Assembly (NCBI GenBank): GCA_945787295.1
Contig: CALZHQ010000114.1
Coordinates: 1-6,562 of the forward strand
Length of the DNA: 6,562 bases
Source: an uncultured Desulfuromonadales bacterium
Lineage (GTDB): Bacteria; Desulfobacterota; Desulfuromonadia; Desulfuromonadales; Geopsychrobacteraceae
Direction: 5' to 3'
Shown: in pieces, positions 5,713 to 6,562 of the stretch
Layout: every line of letters starts with the position of its first letter
Numbering within the stretch: position 1 is the first letter of the stretch
Position numbers and translations under genes: made by a program
The notes under the pieces: model-generated
The model's input: the letters and a program-made list of their open reading frames with translations, nothing else
Told to the model about the DNA's origin: nothing
The model's database searches: none

Positions 5713-6562
5713 TCAGTCAAGAGGAACCACCAGGTCCTGAGGATAGCGGACCTGCCGTAACTCTGTCGTTGATCTCTGGAACGGAGAGGTTTCCGATGCG
5801 GTTCCAGAGCACTCTTGTAAAAACCAGTAAAAGCTGTCCAGGCCGGCGGCAATTGCCAGAGTGGAGGCGCCACCGAAGCGGGCGTTGCATTCCAGGAGGC
5901 GAAATTGTTGTTGTGCATCACGGATCCCCTGAAAAACCACATGCCCGGACAGCTCCATTTTTTCTGCCAGATGGCAGCAGAGCTTTTCCAGCGCCGGGTC
6001 ACGCGTGGTGCTGCTGACCTTCGCTTCACCGGCAACCACCAGGTCGCGGCTGCGGACCAGGGCGCCTTTGGCCTGCCGTTGTTGGCTCAGGTAGACGTCG
6101 ATGCTGTATTCCTGGCCAGCGATCCAGGGCTGAAAGACCGGCTCCTCCAGCTTTGCTGCCCACTCCAGAGCCTCCTGGCGGCTGGCCTGCAGCAGTATTT
6201 TCCGGTTGCCTGATCCCCGGCGCTCTTTGACCACATAGGTTGTTGTGTCCTCAGCCGGAAGCTCAGTGGTGGTGGCTATGGCGCTGCCCGGCAGAATCCG
6301 GTTTGCGGCGCGAGAAAAAGCCAGCTTGTCCAGGCAGTTTTCGACCCCGGCCAGGGGGGATACCATGACCCTGATCCCTTCTTTGGCTAACGAATCGCGA
6401 TAGCGGGCATAAAAGCCCAGCTCGCCATCCCGGGTCGGGATGATGGCGTTGATCTGCCTGGCCTGGCAGCTGCTGACCAATTCAGCCAGGGATAAGTCCT
6501 CCAGCCTCGGCATCTGCCAGAACTGATCGACAAAATAGCGCCCGGGACACTGGGGATCGAGG
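5713..6562 (-). CDS. ATP-grasp domain ligase (CarB-like), 5' end beyond window
   Basis: Predicted cytoplasmic ATP-dependent carboxylate-amine (or related) ligase. The frame stays open through a Met at 6513 to the right edge, and the 16 codons before it (including RYFVDQFWQ) look coding, so the true start lies outside. Numbered from that internal Met, the visible motifs are IPTRDGEL (25-32) with VENCLDKLAFSRAA (57-70), which form the domain lead-in; VVKERRGSGNRKI (94-106), with the ATP-binding Lys and glycine-rich loop; EPVFQPWIAGQEYSIDVYL (124-142), with adenine and Mg contacts; and LLECNARFGGAST (206-218), with the E-x-N-x-R Mg/phosphate site. The ending RYPQDLVVPLD resembles the normal end of this family, so the C-terminus appears intact. 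ATP-grasp proteins of this style occur in nonulosonate and polysaccharide clusters and may attach an amino acid or other acyl group to a sugar amine; that role is inference. It lies 66 bp upstream of the GT2-Maf gene in the same orientation. Confidence 0.9.
   Translation of the reverse strand, partial: LDPQCPGRYFVDQFWQMPRLEDLSLAELVSSCQARQINAIIPTRDGELGFYARYRDSLAKEGIRVMVSPLAGVENCLDKLAFSRAANRILPGSAIATTTELPAEDTTTYVVKERRGSGNRKILLQASRQEALEWAAKLEEPVFQPWIAGQEYSIDVYLSQQRQAKGALVRSRDLVVAGEAKVSSTTRDPALEKLCCHLAEKMELSGHVVFQGIRDAQQQFRLLECNARFGGASTLAIAAGLDSFYWFLQECSGTASETSPFQRSTTELRQVRYPQDLVVPLD

Noticed and set aside
5646..6035. 129-codon minus-strand frame overlapping the ATP-grasp gene
   Set aside because: Out-of-frame shadow. 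I considered a frameshifted C-terminal extension of the ATP-grasp protein, but that protein already ends naturally in RYPQDLVVPLD. Only the last 20 codons are kept, as a doubtful mini-ORF.
6426..6442. 7-bp inverted repeat (CATCCCG / CGGGATG, 3-nt loop)
   Set aside because: It lies inside the conserved IPTRDGEL-coding stretch of the ATP-grasp gene with no T-run, so codon constraints and chance explain it.

Overview
The window is a compact, one-directional block of sugar-modification genes, all on the minus strand, so transcription runs from position 6562 towards 1. Reading in that direction, the order is: an ATP-grasp ligase (start outside the window); a GT2 glycosyltransferase fused to a Maf/DUF115 motility accessory factor; an FkbM-family methyltransferase; a class I SAM methyltransferase; a pseudaminic acid synthase (PseI type of the NeuB family); and a HAD-superfamily phosphatase (end outside the window). 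Coding density is close to complete. The junctions are 66 bp, a 4-bp overlap (ATGA), 49 bp, 15 bp and a 4-bp overlap (GTGA). This spacing supports one operon whose promoter lies beyond the right edge. No RNA gene, mobile element, CRISPR array or convincing promoter or terminator is visible.

The content points to nonulosonic acid (pseudaminic-acid-type) biosynthesis and its transfer to flagellin or another surface acceptor in a motile Gram-negative bacterium. GC is moderate to high, with long antisense shadow ORFs typical of such DNA. The gene set resembles flagellar glycosylation islands of Desulfuromonas/Geobacter-like or other Desulfobacterota, but that assignment is an impression from gene style and cannot be proven from this window.

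A working model, by inference: PseI condenses a 2,4-diacetamido-trideoxyhexose with phosphoenolpyruvate to form the nine-carbon sugar. CMP activation and the earlier Pse steps (PseB, C, H, G, F) must be encoded elsewhere. The Maf half of the fusion protein would transfer the activated sugar to the acceptor, and the fused GT2 half would add or prepare another sugar. The ATP-grasp ligase, the two methyltransferases and the HAD phosphatase would decorate the glycan or supply a modified precursor.

The most unusual element is the single-chain GT2-Maf fusion with a Pro/Ser/Gln-rich linker. Other points worth a look are a HAD phosphatase translationally coupled to a synthase whose canonical substrate is not phosphorylated, an ATP-grasp ligase of unknown substrate, an uncharacterised helical N-terminal domain on the FkbM protein, and a 20-codon mini-ORF ending in a TAATG overlap with the fusion gene.
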